The notes under the pieces are model-generated. The model ran no database searches, was not told where the DNA came from, and saw only the letters and a list, made by a program, of their open reading frames with translations. A stretch of 64,000 nucleotides of DNA from Shimia thalassica. Its GTDB lineage: Bacteria > Pseudomonadota > Alphaproteobacteria > Rhodobacterales > Rhodobacteraceae. The translations under genes and the position numbers were made by a program. Location of the stretch: positions 1,736,001 to 1,800,000 of the forward strand of contig NZ_CYTW01000001.1 in the NCBI RefSeq assembly GCF_001458215.1, given 5' to 3'. This document shows positions 35,124 to 47,114 of the stretch, piece by piece. Numbering within the stretch: the stretch's first letter is position 1; every line of letters starts with the position of its first letter.

Positions 35124-37796
35124 ATGCCCAGTTTGAACGACATCCGGTCGACCTTTCTAAATTATTTCGCCAAGCAAGGGCATGAAGTCGTCGACTCCTC
35201 CCCGCTGGTGCCACGCAACGACCCCACACTCATGTTCGTCAACTCGGGCATGGTGCAGTTCAAGAACTGTTTCACCGGCGTTGATAAACGGGATTATGTC
35301 CGCGCCACTACGGCGCAAAAATGTGTGCGCGCCGGTGGCAAACACAACGATCTGGACAATGTGGGCTATACCGCACGCCACCACACATTCTTTGAGATGC
35401 TTGGTAACTTCTCGTTCGGCGATTACTTCAAACACGAAGCCATCCCGTTCGCATGGGAGCTGATCACCAAAGAATTCGGCATTCCAAAAGAACGGCTTTA
35501 TGTCACCGTGTTCCACACGGATGACGAAGCCTATGACATCTGGAAAAAGATCGGCGTACCCGAAGAGCGGATCATCCGCATCGCGACGTCCGACAACTTC
35601 TGGCAGATGGGCCCGACCGGGCCGTGTGGTCCCTGTACCGAGATTTTCTATGACCACGGCGACCACATCTGGGGTGGCCCTCCCGGTTCACCCGAAGAAG
35701 ACGGGGACCGGTTCATCGAGATCTGGAACATCGTTTTCATGCAGAACGAAAAGTTCGAAGACGGGTCGATGATCGATCTCGACATGCAGTCGATCGACAC
35801 CGGCATGGGCCTCGAGCGGATTGGCGCGTTGCTTCAGGGCAGCCATGACAACTATGACACCGATCTGTTCAAGGCTTTGATCGAGGCCTCTGCGCATGCG
35901 ACTTCGTCTGATCCTTACGGGGACAAGAACGTGCATCACCGCGTGATTGCGGACCACTTGCGCTCGACCTCGTTTTTGATTGCTGATGGCGTGATGCCGT
36001 CAAACGACGGGCGGGGCTATGTTCTGCGCCGGATCATGCGTCGCGCGATGCGCCACGCTCACCTGTTGGGTGCCAAAGATCCGGTCATGCACCAACTGGT
36101 GCCGGCATTGGTCACACAGATGGGTCAGGCCTATCCGGAACTGGGTCGTGCTCAGGCGCTTATCGAAGAAACGCTGAACCTTGAAGAAACACGCTTTAAG
36201 CAAACGCTGGATCGCGGTCTGAAACTGCTGGACGATGAGTTGGGCGGTCTTGAAGAGGGCGCGCCATTGTCCGGTGCGGCTGCGTTCAAACTCTATGACA
36301 CCTACGGCTTTCCGCTTGATCTGACACAGGATGCCCTGCGTGAAAAAGGGCGCGAGGTTGATACCGACGGGTTCGACACCGCTATGGCCGAACAAAAGGC
36401 CAAGGCGCGCGCGGCATGGTCCGGATCGGGTGATGCGGCCGACAATGCGATCTGGTTTGATCTGGCCGAAGAACACGGCGCGACCGAATTTCTGGGGTAT
36501 GACACCGAAAGCGCCGAAGGTCAGGTAATGGCCATCGTCGTCGACGGCGCCGCGGTTGATGCGCTGGATGAGGGCAAAACAGGGTGGCTGGTGTTGAACC
36601 AGACGCCGTTTTATGCCGAATCTGGCGGACAGGTTGCCGATCATGGTTTCGTGAGCCGTCTCGAGAACCGCGACGAGATTGCCAAGGTGGATGCCGTTCA
36701 AAAGTTCGCTGAAGGCAAGCTGTTTGCTCACAAGGTCACCGTCGAGCGCGGAAAAATCGCCAAAGGCGATCCCATTGCGATGGAGGTGGATCATGGACGC
36801 CGCACGGCAATCCGTGCCAACCACTCGGCAACACACCTGTTGCACGAAGCCTTGCGCGAAACATTGGGGGATCACGTGGCTCAGCGCGGGTCGCTGAATG
36901 CAGAAGATCGCCTGCGGTTTGACTTTAGCCATGCCAAAGCCCTGTCGGCAGAAGAGCTGCACAAGGTGGGTATGGATGTGAACGCCTTTATTCGCCAGAA
37001 CACCACTGTCGAAACTCGGATCATGACTCCGGATGATGCCCGCGAGATCGGTGCACAAGCCTTGTTCGGCGAGAAATACGGCGACGAGGTGCGTGTTGTA
37101 TCGATGGGACGCGCCAACACCGGCAAAGGTTTTGGTGGGGACACCTATTCGATCGAGCTTTGCGGTGGCACACATGTCAAACAAACCGGTGATATCGGCG
37201 TGTTTGTGTTGCTGGGCGACAGCGCGTCTTCTGCGGGTGTGCGCCGGATCGAAGCCCTGACAGGCGCGGCTGCATTCGAGCATCTGGAACGCGAAGCGGT
37301 CCGCATGGCCGAGATCGCGGGAACGCTCAAGGCGCAACCGGCCGATGTGGCTGACCGTGTCAAAGCCCTGCTTGATGAACGCAAGTCCTTGCAAAACGAA
37401 GTGGCCCAGCTGCGCCGCGAACTGGCGATGGCCGGTGGTGCGGGACAGGGCGGCGGCGCAGAAGCCAAAGACGTCAATGGCGTGAAGTTCTTTGCACAGG
37501 TTCTGACTGGCGTGTCTGGAAAAGACCTGCGACCTCTGCTGGATGAACACAAAACCCGTCTTGAAAGTGGCGCTGTTCTGCTGATCGCGGATGAAGGCGC
37601 CAAAGTGGCCGTGGCCGCCGGTGTCACCGATGATCTGACCGGCAACGTGTCTGCGGTTGACCTTGTGCGTGCAGCCGTAGAAGCTCTGGGCGGCAAGGGC
37701 GGCGGTGGCCGTCCCGACATGGCCCAGGGTGGGGCCAAAGATGCAAGCAACGCGGACGCGGCTATTGCAGCCGCCGAAGCCGTGATCGGAGGATAA
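35124..37796 (+). CDS. alaS: Alanine--tRNA ligase
   Basis: 890 residues, normal length. Class II catalytic motifs in the N-terminal third ([28 protein letters not shown]), editing-domain zinc site NHSATHLLH and CGGTH, then a C-terminal DHHA1-type domain with a Gly/Ala-rich end ([20 protein letters not shown]). Attaches alanine to tRNA-Ala and clears mischarged serine and glycine. No T-box or other leader is seen upstream. A DUF1330 gene begins 4 bp after its stop. Confidence 0.98.
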   Translation: MPSLNDIRSTFLNYFAKQGHEVVDSSPLVPRNDPTLMFVNSGMVQFKNCFTGVDKRDYVRATTAQKCVRAGGKHNDLDNVGYTARHHTFFEMLGNFSFGDYFKHEAIPFAWELITKEFGIPKERLYVTVFHTDDEAYDIWKKIGVPEERIIRIATSDNFWQMGPTGPCGPCTEIFYDHGDHIWGGPPGSPEEDGDRFIEIWNIVFMQNEKFEDGSMIDLDMQSIDTGMGLERIGALLQGSHDNYDTDLFKALIEASAHATSSDPYGDKNVHHRVIADHLRSTSFLIADGVMPSNDGRGYVLRRIMRRAMRHAHLLGAKDPVMHQLVPALVTQMGQAYPELGRAQALIEETLNLEETRFKQTLDRGLKLLDDELGGLEEGAPLSGAAAFKLYDTYGFPLDLTQDALREKGREVDTDGFDTAMAEQKAKARAAWSGSGDAADNAIWFDLAEEHGATEFLGYDTESAEGQVMAIVVDGAAVDALDEGKTGWLVLNQTPFYAESGGQVADHGFVSRLENRDEIAKVDAVQKFAEGKLFAHKVTVERGKIAKGDPIAMEVDHGRRTAIRANHSATHLLHEALRETLGDHVAQRGSLNAEDRLRFDFSHAKALSAEELHKVGMDVNAFIRQNTTVETRIMTPDDAREIGAQALFGEKYGDEVRVVSMGRANTGKGFGGDTYSIELCGGTHVKQTGDIGVFVLLGDSASSAGVRRIEALTGAAAFEHLEREAVRMAEIAGTLKAQPADVADRVKALLDERKSLQNEVAQLRRELAMAGGAGQGGGAEAKDVNGVKFFAQVLTGVSGKDLRPLLDEHKTRLESGAVLLIADEGAKVAVAAGVTDDLTGNVSAVDLVRAAVEALGGKGGGGRPDMAQGGAKDASNADAAIAAAEAVIGG

Positions 37797-37799
37797 GAT

Positions 37800-38087
37800 A
37801 TGGGTGCACTCTGGATTGCCCACGTGACGGTGACTGATGCCGACGCTTATGGGAAATACGCTGAACTGGCGGGACCCGCGATTGCCAAACATGGCGGCAC
37901 ATTTGTCGCCCGCGGTGGCCGTTTTGTTCAGCTTGAGGGCAAAGAACGCCCCCGCAACGTGGTAGCGAAATTCCCCAGCGTCGATGCGGCGGTGGAATGC
38001 TATCACAGCCCTGAATACCAAGAGGCGCTGAGCCATGCGCGTGGGGCCTCTGAACGCGAACTGATGGTTGTGGAAACCAGCGAGTAA
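37800..38087 (+). CDS. DUF1330 family protein
   Basis: 95 residues, dimeric alpha-beta barrel type. The pattern YxxYxxxAGPAIAKHGGTFVARGGRFVQLEG and RNVVAKFPSVDAAVECYHSPEYQ is the DUF1330 (ABM-like) family. The function is unknown; such proteins often bind small molecules. It lies between alaS and an amidotransferase, with tight spacing at both ends (4 bp before, 19 bp after), probably in one operon. Confidence 0.92.
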   Translation: MGALWIAHVTVTDADAYGKYAELAGPAIAKHGGTFVARGGRFVQLEGKERPRNVVAKFPSVDAAVECYHSPEYQEALSHARGASERELMVVETSE

Positions 38088-38106
38088 CCAAAAGGAGATT
38101 GGTCGC

Positions 38107-38889
38107 ATGTGCCGTTGGGCCGCCTATATCGGGCAACCCTGTTTCTTAGAAGACGTCGTCACCCGGCCAGATCACTCGCTGATCCAGCAAAGTATCCAAG
38201 CGACAGAATGCAAGACCCAGACCAATGCCGATGGCGTTGGTCTGGCTTGGTACGACCGGCGCCCCGAGCCCGGATTGTACCGCGATACCCATCCCGCATG
38301 GTCGGATCCAAACCTCAAGGCCCTGACCGCTCAGGTCTGTTCGGGGTTGTTTCTGGCGCATGTGCGCGCCTCGACAGGGACCGCGACCAGCCGGAACAAC
38401 TGTCATCCTTTTGTCGTTGGCAACTGGTCTTTCATGCATAATGGTCAGGTGGGCGGTTTCGAACGCTTTCGCCGACGGGCCGATATGCTTATTCCCGATG
38501 ATCTTTACCATGAACGCAAAGGCGCCACCGACAGCGAGGTAATCTTTCTTTTGGGCCTCAGCGAGGATCTCGAAAATCGTCCGAAAGAGGCGTTGGAGAT
38601 TGCGGTCGGCGTCCTGCAACGGATGAGTCGCGAAAAGGGGGCAAAGCCCCATATCCGGCTGGCAGCGGCCTTTTCAGATGGCGAGTCGCTTTATGCCATC
38701 CGGTATGCATCGGATGCGCGAGCCCCAACCGTTTATCACCGCTGGAGCGACAGCAGACAGGGGCGTGCAGTGGTGAGCGAACCTCTTGTCGGGGCCGAAC
38801 AGGATTGGGAAGAGGTGCCAGCAGGCAGTTTTTGCCGGTTCTCATCCGATGGCGCGGTGCATATCGAACCTTTCCGGCCGCTGCTCTAA
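38107..38889 (+). CDS. Class II glutamine amidotransferase (YafJ type)
   Basis: 260 residues. The mature protein begins Met-Cys, giving the N-terminal catalytic cysteine of Ntn-type amidotransferases (MCRWAAYIGQP). NADGVGLAWYDRR, VRASTGTATSRNNCHPF and FMHNGQVGGF follow, as in YafJ/GatA-like stand-alone domains. ATG 38107 is chosen because the Cys2 must be adjacent and AAAAGGAG lies upstream; an in-frame ATG 39 bp earlier would bury it. The acceptor substrate is unknown. Its stop shares CTAA with the convergent ion-channel gene. Confidence 0.9.
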   Translation: MCRWAAYIGQPCFLEDVVTRPDHSLIQQSIQATECKTQTNADGVGLAWYDRRPEPGLYRDTHPAWSDPNLKALTAQVCSGLFLAHVRASTGTATSRNNCHPFVVGNWSFMHNGQVGGFERFRRRADMLIPDDLYHERKGATDSEVIFLLGLSEDLENRPKEALEIAVGVLQRMSREKGAKPHIRLAAAFSDGESLYAIRYASDARAPTVYHRWSDSRQGRAVVSEPLVGAEQDWEEVPAGSFCRFSSDGAVHIEPFRPLL

Positions 38890-39965
38890 AGCAGGTAGAA
38901 CCGGATCGCCCAGAACAGAAAACCGGCATAGGTCAAAGGGTAGACCCAAATCACAAGATAGCGGTCTATCTTTTTCGCCAGAACTTCTCGGCCATTCAGC
39001 TTGAGCCGCCGCAGCGCGATATTGACCAGCACCATCGATCCAGTGATGACGAACATCCCGACCAGCAGTGAATCCAGAAACGTCAGGTATCCCAAACGGG
39101 GCAGGGTTGTCGAAATCGCAAAGTTGAAGGCCACGAACACCAGCAGGTTCGCATTCGCCATATCGACCCGCCGGCGGTATTCCTCGAGAAAGAAAGTGGC
39201 CCAGCTGACAAACAGGATTATCAGCAGCGGCAGCAAAATCCGAAGCGCGTAAAACTGGATGTGCCGGTTGGCTTCGAATGAAAGCTGCACCTGCGAGGTA
39301 TCAAGCCCGGTCGGGCCCTGAACGGTAATGGCTTCCAGTTTTGGATTGTGCGGAATCCATTCTTCCTCTCCGAGCATATCCCCAAGACCGGACAGGTCTT
39401 CAATAGGTGTCAGCTTGAAATGGGTGTCGGGCAGTAACGCCTGAACCTCGATGAAAAACTTCTGTTTATCAAAAGGGTATCTGCGAAAATTGAAGTGCGG
39501 CGCCTGCAGCGTTGCGGTGAATCTTTCGTGATACAAGATGTCACCATTGGCATGGTGAACGATCATGTCCTGCTGCACAAAGCGGCGCCCCTGTTGGTTG
39601 CTCAGGATAAACGAGGGCAGGTTCACCTGCTTTTCCCGTGCAATCTTGATAAACGAATCCAAGGGCATTGTCCGCAATGGAACCTGATTGCCCTGAACCT
39701 CATAGGTCAATCGTGGGTCGGAAAACTTTAGAATGATCGTTCCCACGATTCCGAAGTTTTCGGATTGTTGGTCAATCGAGGTGATCTGGTCGACCTTGAT
39801 CCCCACGCCGACGGTCTGTGGCTGATCCGGAATATAATAGGGTTCCCACGATCCGTTTTCGCCAAACCCCATGGCATGACCTGACGGAGACAAGGCAAGG
39901 ACCGCAAGAGCTGCGTAGATCAATAGAGCCAGAGATGCGGAAAGTCGTGACGTGAAAGGCAACAT
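38886..39965 (-). CDS. Pentameric ligand-gated ion channel homologue (GLIC/ELIC type)
   Basis: 359 residues from ATG 39965 (an upstream TTG at 39977 is the alternative). A signal peptide spans about 1-30 (ending SPSGHAMG). The extracellular ligand-binding domain contains the Pro-loop FNFRRYPFDKQKFFIEV (YPFD at 163-166), with no Cys pair, as in bacterial members. Four membrane helices follow: M1 YALRILLPLLIILFVSWATFF (about 239-259), M2 with VDMANANLLVFVAFNFAIST, M3 with YLTFLDSLLVGMFVITGSM, and M4 near the C-terminus. The M1-M2 text resembles GLIC closely. Ligand and ion unknown; a proton- or amine-gated cation channel is possible. Confidence 0.9.
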   Translation of the reverse strand: MLPFTSRLSASLALLIYAALAVLALSPSGHAMGFGENGSWEPYYIPDQPQTVGVGIKVDQITSIDQQSENFGIVGTIILKFSDPRLTYEVQGNQVPLRTMPLDSFIKIAREKQVNLPSFILSNQQGRRFVQQDMIVHHANGDILYHERFTATLQAPHFNFRRYPFDKQKFFIEVQALLPDTHFKLTPIEDLSGLGDMLGEEEWIPHNPKLEAITVQGPTGLDTSQVQLSFEANRHIQFYALRILLPLLIILFVSWATFFLEEYRRRVDMANANLLVFVAFNFAISTTLPRLGYLTFLDSLLVGMFVITGSMVLVNIALRRLKLNGREVLAKKIDRYLVIWVYPLTYAGFLFWAIRFYLL

Positions 39966-40044
39966 AGGCGGCAACAATCCTTTGAGCAGATGCGTTAAAC
40001 ATCCGACAGAACCTGCCTTCTGACAACCCTTCGATTTCCAAAGA

Positions 40045-40070
40045 AAAGGGCCGCTCGATGGCGGCCCTTA
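40045..40070 (-). terminator. Terminator of typA
   Basis: On the minus strand TAAGGGCCGCC and GCGGCCCTT form a stem around a short loop, followed by TTCTTT. It lies directly after the typA stop at 40074. Confidence 0.7.
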
Positions 40071-40073
40071 CTT

Positions 40074-41894
<1,821 letters not shown>

Positions 41895-41957
41895 TTGAGG
41901 TATGCCTTTCCTATTCGCGCCCCGCCTAACGCGGGTACACGGAAAAGGCCAGCCCTT

Positions 41958-42293
41958 TTAGTGCGCCACAGTCTTAGAAAACAGGTGAATGACAAGAATG
42001 CCGACAAGGATAAGCCCCATCCCGAGAACTGCGGGCAAATCCAGTTTCTGTCCAAAGACAAAATACCCGATCACGGCGATGAAGACGATGCCGAACCCCG
42101 ACCAGATTGCATAGGTGATCCCGACCGGCAGAAACTTGAGTGTCATCGCCAGAAGATAGAACGAAACCGCATAAGCCACGACCACAATAACCGACGGCCA
42201 CAGGCGCGAAAACTGTTGGCTCGCTTGAAGGGCAGACGTGCCGATGGTTTCCATCAAAACGGCAGCAATCAAGAGCAAATAGGCTTTTTGCAT
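41958..42293 (-). CDS. Small multidrug resistance (SMR) family transporter
   Basis: 111 residues with four predicted membrane helices. The essential glutamate is in helix 1 (LMETIGTSAL, Glu15), and helix 3 shows VGITYAIWSGFGIV with the conserved tryptophan, as in EmrE. It exports cationic toxicants in exchange for protons. Whether it belongs to the Qac or Gdx (guanidinium) subtype cannot be decided from these motifs. The 106-bp gap on the upstream side separates it from a sulfotransferase. Confidence 0.93.
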   Translation of the reverse strand: MQKAYLLLIAAVLMETIGTSALQASQQFSRLWPSVIVVVAYAVSFYLLAMTLKFLPVGITYAIWSGFGIVFIAVIGYFVFGQKLDLPAVLGMGLILVGILVIHLFSKTVAH

Positions 42294-42399
42294 GACCAGA
42301 AACGTCCCTGTGTCGGAGTGGCTTTCTCTCAGCCCTAGACGTTTTTGATCAAATGGGAAATCCTGTTTGCGTCACGACAGTATAAATTTGCGCAACTGC

Positions 42400-43104
42400 C
42401 TAATTCTGTATCAGTCCAGCGGCGCGGCTGGCCTTTGGGTTTTCAAATTCATAGCCGAACATGGCGATGTCACGTTGATGGCGGCGGGCCACGATATCGA
42501 CGCTTTCCGCGCAATACTCGCTGCGATAATCCCCCCAGAACGACTGGTTACGCCGGTTTTTGGGAATGGACAGCAACAGGTTATGTTTGGCTTGCAGTCG
42601 CTCGAGGTCTTCGACAAGTGCCTCCTGGCGTAAAATGTCGGGGACCCTGACAGCTTCATTTTCATCGATGAACCAGTCCGACACCTGATTGAGATAATAC
42701 TGGTTGGGTTTGCCGGTGATCAGTGGATCATCGAGCCAGCGCAAATAGTCGAGAAAGGAAAAGTTGACGAACAAGGCGTGCTCGTCCGGGAGCCCCGATT
42801 TTTTGCCATCGGTGTCTTTGCGGATATAGTTGAACCAGCTCAGATGCCATTGCCACGGATTGCGAATGACCGAAAACAGGGCATAGTCGTCCAGATCCCA
42901 GCCGTTCTTTTGAAACGCATCGCGATATTGCTGCCATGTGAGGTGGCCGCGCAAATCGGGGTGGTGCAGGCTAAAGCACTTGCGGAACCTTCGGCCAAAG
43001 GATGCCCCGATGAATTTGCCCCCGCATTTCGGCGTGTGGATGAAAAGCATCTTTTTTCCGGCCTTGGGAAACAGGCGCTCGATCGGCTTTTGGGGCACAT
43101 ACAT
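42400..43104 (-). CDS. Sulfotransferase family 2 domain protein
   Basis: 234 residues. The phosphosulfate loop LFIHTPKCGGKFIGASFG and a later VIRNPWQWHLSWFNYIRKD match the PAPS-dependent sulfotransferase (Sulfotransfer_2-like) pattern. Its composition is rich in charged residues, and no signal peptide is present. It is a second sulfotransferase of a different subtype from the one after cckA. It is followed by the SMR gene (42293) and preceded by the YitT-like gene; no polysaccharide gene is near. Confidence 0.85.
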   Translation of the reverse strand: MYVPQKPIERLFPKAGKKMLFIHTPKCGGKFIGASFGRRFRKCFSLHHPDLRGHLTWQQYRDAFQKNGWDLDDYALFSVIRNPWQWHLSWFNYIRKDTDGKKSGLPDEHALFVNFSFLDYLRWLDDPLITGKPNQYYLNQVSDWFIDENEAVRVPDILRQEALVEDLERLQAKHNLLLSIPKNRRNQSFWGDYRSEYCAESVDIVARRHQRDIAMFGYEFENPKASRAAGLIQN

Positions 43105-43169
43105 GGCTGTACAGTCCTTAAAGGGGCGTTTGTTCCGAAGTGGCCTGCACGGTGAGGCAAGTCAAGAGA

Positions 43170-43790
43170 TCAGCGAGCGATATACCGGTCGCGTCTGTGA
43201 TTGGTGACGATCACGATGTTCGTGACAACAGCCCCCAAAAGAGACCAGCCCACTACGGGCAGGGGGAACAGCATCAGGGCCAACGTAAAGACACAAGCGT
43301 CAAACCCCAGTTGAACCCAGCCGGCCTTGATCCCTCTGGTGTCCTGAAGCCAGACTGCGACGATGCCGACACCGCCCAGAGTGGCCCCGTGCCGGAACAG
43401 CGCCAAAAGACCCGCGCCAGCTGTCACTCCGGCCAGAACGGCGGCGGCGGCAGGATGAATGGTGCCGATGGTAAACGCCTTGGGCAGGATAAAGGTCCAG
43501 GCGGTCAGGGTGCCGACAGCCGCAAAGGTCTTGAGCGTGAACCGCAAGCCCATGCGCCACATCGCAATGCCGTAAAACGGCAGGTTCAGCACAAAGAACA
43601 CGGCACCAAAACTCCAGCCGCCCCAATAGGCGCCCAGCAGGGACAGGCCCGCGATTTGTCCGGTGATGAGATGGCTGGCTTGCAGGAATTGCACCGAGAG
43701 GGCCACCAACAAAGTGCCCACGATCAACCCTTGAACGTCTTCATTCAAAGAGTGGCGGTCGGCAGGGGGTGTTTCAAGCAAGAAAGTCAT
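43170..43790 (-). CDS. YitT family membrane protein
   Basis: 206 residues with about five membrane helices, including GLIVGTLLVALSVQFLQAS, ITGQIAGLSLLGAYWGGWSFG and ALFRHGATLGGVGIVAVWLQDTRGIKAGWVQLGFD, which fit the YitT/DUF161 pattern. The substrate is unknown. It has the same direction as the sulfotransferase downstream, 65 bp away. Expression could be linked to icd, which is also on the minus strand, but a terminator lies between. Confidence 0.85.
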   Translation of the reverse strand: MTFLLETPPADRHSLNEDVQGLIVGTLLVALSVQFLQASHLITGQIAGLSLLGAYWGGWSFGAVFFVLNLPFYGIAMWRMGLRFTLKTFAAVGTLTAWTFILPKAFTIGTIHPAAAAVLAGVTAGAGLLALFRHGATLGGVGIVAVWLQDTRGIKAGWVQLGFDACVFTLALMLFPLPVVGWSLLGAVVTNIVIVTNHRRDRYIAR

Positions 43791-43850
43791 GATGCGATGT
43801 GTCCCGATTGACCGCTCATGTCCAGAGGGCGCAGACGCTAAAACGCAAAA

Positions 43851-43877
43851 CGCGATGCATAACCGGTATGCATCGCG
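43851..43877 (-). terminator. Terminator of icd
   Basis: CGCGATGCATA (43851-43861) pairs perfectly with TATGCATCGCG (43867-43877). On the minus strand TTTTGCGTTTT follows. It lies 24 bp past the icd stop. Confidence 0.8.
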
Positions 43878-43901
43878 TGAAATTTAAGCAGTCAAGGCGG
43901 G

Positions 43902-45116
43902 TTACCCAACCAAAGCCTTGTTCAGGTTTTCGTCGATTTTTTCGAGGAAGCCCATGGTCGTCAGCCAGCCCTGATCAGGACCAACAAGCAGTGCCAGATC
44001 CTTGGTCATGAAGCCGCTTTCAACGGTGTCGACGATGACTTTTTCCAGCGTTTCGGCAAAAGTCATCAATTCGGCATTGTCGTCCAGCTTGGCACGGTGC
44101 TTGAGACCTCCGGTCCAGGCATAGATCGAGGCGATCGAGTTGGTCGATGTTTGCTCGCCTTTCTGGTGCTGGCGATAGTGGCGCGTGACGGTGCCGTGTG
44201 CGGCCTCGGCCTCGACGATTTTCCCGTCAGGTGTCATCAACTGCGACGCCATCAACCCCAGAGAGCCGAACCCTTGGGCCACGGTGTCGGACTGTACGTC
44301 GCCGTCATAGTTCTTGCAGGCCCAGACAAATTTGCCGTTCCACTTCATGGCGCAGGCCACCATGTCATCGATCAGGCGGTGTTCGTACCAGATGCCTTTT
44401 TCCTTAAAGCGTTCTGCGAATTCTTCTTCATAAACCTGTTCGAACAGATCCTTGAAACGTCCGTCATAGGCCTTGAGGATTGTGTTCTTGGTCGATAGAT
44501 ACACCGGCCAGCCCACGTTCAGACCATAGTTCAAAGAGGCGCGTGCAAAATCGATGATCGAACTGTCGAGATTATACATCGCCTGATATACACCTGCGGA
44601 CGGCGCGTCATAGACTTCGCGTTCGATCACGGTGCCATCTTCGCCTTCAAACTTCATGGTCAACTTGCCCGCACCGGGAAAGGTGAAATCCGTAGCTTTG
44701 TACTGATCGCCAAAGGCGTGACGCCCCACAACAATCGGAGAGGTCCAGCCCGGAACAAGGCGTGGCACGTTTTTACAGATGATGGGCTGGCGGAACACGA
44801 CACCACCCAGAATGTTGCGGATCGTGCCATTGGGGCTGCGCCACATCTTTTTCAGGCCGAATTCTTCAACGCGGGCCTCGTCAGGGGTGATGGTGGCGCA
44901 TTTGACCGCGACACCGACCTCTTTGGTTTTTTCGGCAGCGTCGATCGTGATCTGGTCTTCGGTACGGTCACGTTCTTCGATGCCCAGATCATAATACAGC
45001 AGGTCAATGTCCAGATAGGGCAGGATCAGCTTGTCCTTGATGAACTGCCACATGATGCGGGTCATTTCATCACCGTCCATTTCGACGATGGGATTGGCAA
45101 CTTTGATCTTGGTCAC
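43902..45116 (-). CDS. icd: NADP-dependent isocitrate dehydrogenase
   Basis: 404 residues, starting at GTG 45116 behind [29 protein letters not shown] is the dimeric eukaryotic-like (type II) IDH start, the form common in alphaproteobacteria. The conserved [12 protein letters not shown] (isocitrate loop, Ser and Asn) and the metal-binding Asp region [24 protein letters not shown] are visible. Converts isocitrate to 2-oxoglutarate and NADPH. It is divergent from the GDPD gene with 162 bp between the starts. Confidence 0.97.
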   Translation of the reverse strand: MTKIKVANPIVEMDGDEMTRIMWQFIKDKLILPYLDIDLLYYDLGIEERDRTEDQITIDAAEKTKEVGVAVKCATITPDEARVEEFGLKKMWRSPNGTIRNILGGVVFRQPIICKNVPRLVPGWTSPIVVGRHAFGDQYKATDFTFPGAGKLTMKFEGEDGTVIEREVYDAPSAGVYQAMYNLDSSIIDFARASLNYGLNVGWPVYLSTKNTILKAYDGRFKDLFEQVYEEEFAERFKEKGIWYEHRLIDDMVACAMKWNGKFVWACKNYDGDVQSDTVAQGFGSLGLMASQLMTPDGKIVEAEAAHGTVTRHYRQHQKGEQTSTNSIASIYAWTGGLKHRAKLDDNAELMTFAETLEKVIVDTVESGFMTKDLALLVGPDQGWLTTMGFLEKIDENLNKALVG

Positions 45117-45186
45117 GGGGATTACCCTTTTCGGTTGGCTGGGGTGTTGTCCAATCCTAGCGCAATCACAAACGGATGAAAAGGCT

Positions 45187-45204
45187 TTGTATGCTATTGT
45201 ATAC
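45187..45204. promoter_or_regulatory. Candidate operator between icd and the GDPD gene
   Basis: TTGTATGC and TATTGTATAC repeat TTGTAT in the same direction 10 bp apart and include the palindrome GTATAC. GntR-type operators have a similar core. No regulator is adjacent. Confidence 0.25.
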
Positions 45205-45278
45205 CGAAAAGAAAATCTCGGTTGTCGACCCCTCGAATAAAAGACGCTACGCTTTGACCAATTATCGGGGAAAGTGGC

Positions 45279-47114
45279 ATGGATTCATCTAAATCAATTG
45301 GCGTTTACGAAGCTTACGGGCTGGCATGGCGACTCAAGTGGCCGTTTCTTTTGAGCAACCTCATGTTCAATGTCATGGTCACGGCCTTTGTCGCACCTTT
45401 GATGGCTCTGGTTGTGCGCATGGCGATTTCGCTGTCGGGCAATCCTGCGCTTTCAGATTTCGATATTGCTTTTTTCCTATTGTCTCCAGTGGGTTTCGGG
45501 GCGTTCTTATTGGTTATCAGTTTGGTGATCGCCCTGTCCGTGATGAATTCGGCCTTTATGATGGCGGTCGCGTTGCATGACAGAAAGACGGGGGAACACC
45601 GCTTTCAAGAGGGGTTGCTGCTTGTCTTGCCGCATCTGCCCAAGATCGCGATTTTCGGCGCGTTGCTTGTCCTGCGGGTCCTGGTCATCACCTTGCCGTT
45701 CCTGATCGCAGCGGCCTTGATCTATAAATTCCGTCTGACCGAATTCGACATCAACTATTACCTGAGCGAACATCCACCGGAATTCATGGTGTCCGTCGCG
45801 GTGATTGGCGCGATTCTTGCGGTTATGGCGTTGATTTTGCTGCGTCGGTTGCTGGGGTGGGCGGTTGCACTGCCCATGGTGATTTTCGACGGGGTGAAGC
45901 CACGGGACAGTTTCGAGCAAAGTGAGCTGCGCATGGAAGGCAACCGCCGCCTGTTGTTTGTCAGGTTGATTGGCTGGGCGATCAGCGCCTCGATCGGGTT
46001 GGCGATTGCCTTTGCCATCGTCAACTGGATGGCAGAATGGCTTATTGGGGGCGCTGCTCAGGATCTGGGCATGCTGGCTCGTATGCTGTTGATCTTTGGG
46101 CTGGTCTGGAGCGCGCTGAACCTGTTGATCACCACCATCATCAATGGGGCCTTGTGTATCATGTTAATGGACGAAGCCGATTGGCCGGGGAAAGCGGCCA
46201 CGCCCGCAGAGACACCCGGTTGGGTGATGCCGGCATTGATCGGTGCAATCGTCATCACCGGGGGCGTGATGCTTGGGGCGGTGATGAACCTTAACGGATT
46301 GAAAACCCTGCAAGACGCCGAAGTGATCGCGCACCGTGGCGCGGCGGGGGCGCGGCCGGAAAACACAATGGCGTCGATCGAAAAGGCGCTTGAGGACAAA
46401 ACCGATTGGGTCGAGATCGACGTTCAGGAAACAGCGGATGGCGAGGTTGTGGTCATCCACGACAGCGACTTTATGAAAATCTCCGGTGTGGATCTCAAAA
46501 TCTGGGATGCGACCATGGCCGATCTGGAAGATATCGACATCGGAAGCTGGTACGGACCCGACTATGCGGATCAGCGTACACCGACCCTGCTTGAGGTTCT
46601 TGAAACCGCCAAAGGGCGCAGCAAGGTATTGATAGAATTAAAGTATTACGGTCATGATGTGATGCTGGAACAGCGGGTTTCGGACATCGTTGTTGCGGCG
46701 GGCATGGCCGATTCCGTCAAGATCATGTCCCTGAAATACGATGCGGTGCAAAAGATGAAGGCGTTGCGCCCCGAGTGGGATTCTGGGCTGTTGGCGTCGG
46801 CCTCGGTGGGGCGTGTCTGGGAACTGGACACGGATTTCCTTGCTGTGAACAAGGCGATGCTCACCCCGCGTTTGGCGCGCGAAATGAAGGAACGGGACAA
46901 GGATCTGTATGTGTGGACGGTGAACGACCCGCTGAGCATGTCCCATGTGTTGTCTTTGGGGGCGACGGGGCTGATCACGGATGAGCCGGCGATGGCGCGT
47001 GACGTGATCCGGCAACGTGCCGCGCTGAGTAATACAGAGCGTCTTATTTTGACCTTGGGCAGCCTGATGGGCGTCGATATGGAACAAAAGGTGTATCGTG
47101 ATGACTCTCCGTAA
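45279..47114 (+). CDS. Membrane glycerophosphodiester phosphodiesterase
   Basis: 611 residues. The N-terminal half (about 1-340) is a membrane domain with six to eight helices (GPDPase_memb type). The C-terminal half is the GDPD TIM barrel: [23 protein letters not shown] with HRG at 352-354, [21 protein letters not shown] (the E-x-D and HD catalytic/metal residues), and VLIELKYYG. Hydrolyses glycerophosphodiesters to glycerol 3-phosphate and an alcohol, at the inner membrane. Its end overlaps the phospholipase A2-like gene by 14 bp, so the two are translationally coupled. Confidence 0.93.
   Translation: MDSSKSIGVYEAYGLAWRLKWPFLLSNLMFNVMVTAFVAPLMALVVRMAISLSGNPALSDFDIAFFLLSPVGFGAFLLVISLVIALSVMNSAFMMAVALHDRKTGEHRFQEGLLLVLPHLPKIAIFGALLVLRVLVITLPFLIAAALIYKFRLTEFDINYYLSEHPPEFMVSVAVIGAILAVMALILLRRLLGWAVALPMVIFDGVKPRDSFEQSELRMEGNRRLLFVRLIGWAISASIGLAIAFAIVNWMAEWLIGGAAQDLGMLARMLLIFGLVWSALNLLITTIINGALCIMLMDEADWPGKAATPAETPGWVMPALIGAIVITGGVMLGAVMNLNGLKTLQDAEVIAHRGAAGARPENTMASIEKALEDKTDWVEIDVQETADGEVVVIHDSDFMKISGVDLKIWDATMADLEDIDIGSWYGPDYADQRTPTLLEVLETAKGRSKVLIELKYYGHDVMLEQRVSDIVVAAGMADSVKIMSLKYDAVQKMKALRPEWDSGLLASASVGRVWELDTDFLAVNKAMLTPRLAREMKERDKDLYVWTVNDPLSMSHVLSLGATGLITDEPAMARDVIRQRAALSNTERLILTLGSLMGVDMEQKVYRDDSP

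Noticed and set aside
36000..38108. Long minus-strand frame antisense to alaS
   Set aside because: AlaS is beyond doubt on the plus strand; the reverse frame is a by-product of high GC codon bias.
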